DNA from: Physcomitrium patens
Taxonomy: Eukaryota > Streptophyta > Bryopsida > Funariales > Funariaceae
NCBI RefSeq assembly: GCF_000002425.4
Contig: NC_037258.1
Location: 2,711,964 to 2,775,963 of the forward strand
Direction: 5' to 3'
DNA: 64,000 nt
A program made the position numbers and the translations under genes. A model generated the notes under the pieces. The model saw only the letters and a list, made by a program, of their open reading frames with translations. It did not search any database and was not told where the DNA came from. This document shows, piece after piece, positions 63,472 through 64,000 of the stretch. The number at the start of each line of letters is the position of its first letter. The stretch's first letter is position 1.

Positions 63472-64000
63472 AAGAGTTTATTGCAATACCCTGGGTGCCC
63501 TTGGAATGTGCCCGAAGTGTGTGGCTTGCTCGTTTCTTACCGAGCATATCTCCTCTGCCTACTCGAGGTTACTTAGTGCAAGTTAGGCTCTTCTGTGGTG
63601 GGAAACTTACCACCTGGATCCTAAAAGCAGATTGATTCATCCCTGAAAGACACTTGGAAACCTGGTTAAAACTTCGTCACAATTTTAGACTGTCCTTGCA
63701 GGACCTTTTACTTGCACGTCGGTGCTGGAAACACGGGAGAATTTTTGAACGGCTGGTGTGACATCCATCTGGAAGTTTCCGGACTTGTAGTTTTCTGCAG
63801 TAATAGACGTCGTAACAGACTCTGGAAGCTCCTGAATTTGAATGAAGAATCAAAATACTGTGAGAATAAACACATCTTTTTTCCCGTTGAGACTGCGTCC
63901 CGACTTTGTTACAAACGTTACGTATCATCACAAACTACACGTGCTGAGGCGTTAGAACACCCTTACTGATTGCATTCCAGTACATTTGATACTCCAATGA
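63472..64000 (+). other. 3' untranslated/downstream region of the DUF707 gene
   Basis: Balanced-composition sequence after the stop codon, with open frames on both strands that carry no recognisable motif. The polyadenylation site cannot be fixed. No further gene is visible before the window ends. Confidence 0.4.

Noticed and set aside
1-64000. tRNA, rRNA and CRISPR arrays
   Set aside because: No cloverleaf with a matching T-loop consensus, no rRNA core sequence and no regular repeat-spacer array was found. The repeats seen are microsatellites, one minisatellite and transposons.

Overview
This is nuclear DNA from a plant, most likely a moss. Three spliced genes are recognisable, with short GT-AG introns: a protein phosphatase methylesterase (PPME1-type, minus strand, 13 coding exons), a glutathione S-transferase fused to a hemerythrin domain (plus strand, 4 exons) and a DUF707 protein (plus strand, 13 coding exons). 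GST-hemerythrin fusions were described as the 'hemerythrin class' of GSTs in the moss Physcomitrium patens. The gypsy relics have chromovirus-like reverse transcriptase, also common in mosses. Species assignment is inference; no organelle, rRNA or tRNA sequence was recognised.

Layout. From 1 to 11.5 kb lies decayed mobile DNA: a gypsy element whose two LTR-like ends face each other, a helicase relic of Helitron/PIF1 type, a second more decayed gypsy copy, and a 1.55-kb terminal-inverted-repeat (foldback) element. From 12.2 to 16.4 kb is the methylesterase gene. From 16.7 to 30.1 kb is a second, very AT-rich transposon graveyard: a pair of inverted long repeats enclosing a third gypsy copy and a copia reverse transcriptase scrap, then a broken copia element whose end has been inverted. 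From 30 to 49 kb the DNA has more balanced composition, with no convincing large protein gene. It contains three tandem foldbacks sharing one arm sequence (41.17-42.31 kb), which look like an undescribed or unrecognised MIRNA cluster, and a few short candidate coding pieces.

From 51.5 to 53.9 kb is the GST-hemerythrin gene, then AT-rich spacer with a 44-bp tandem repeat. From about 57.9 to 63.5 kb is the DUF707 gene, with a probable spliced 5' leader that carries a short upstream ORF ending exactly at the intron border.

The three genes are not an operon and share no obvious pathway. PPME1 controls PP2A through demethylation, the GST-hemerythrin protein joins thiol chemistry to a di-iron helical bundle, and DUF707 is a predicted type II membrane protein of unknown activity. 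The observations most worth following up are the hairpin cluster, the complete iron-ligand set in the GST fusion, and the repeated pattern of inverted ends in the retroelements.
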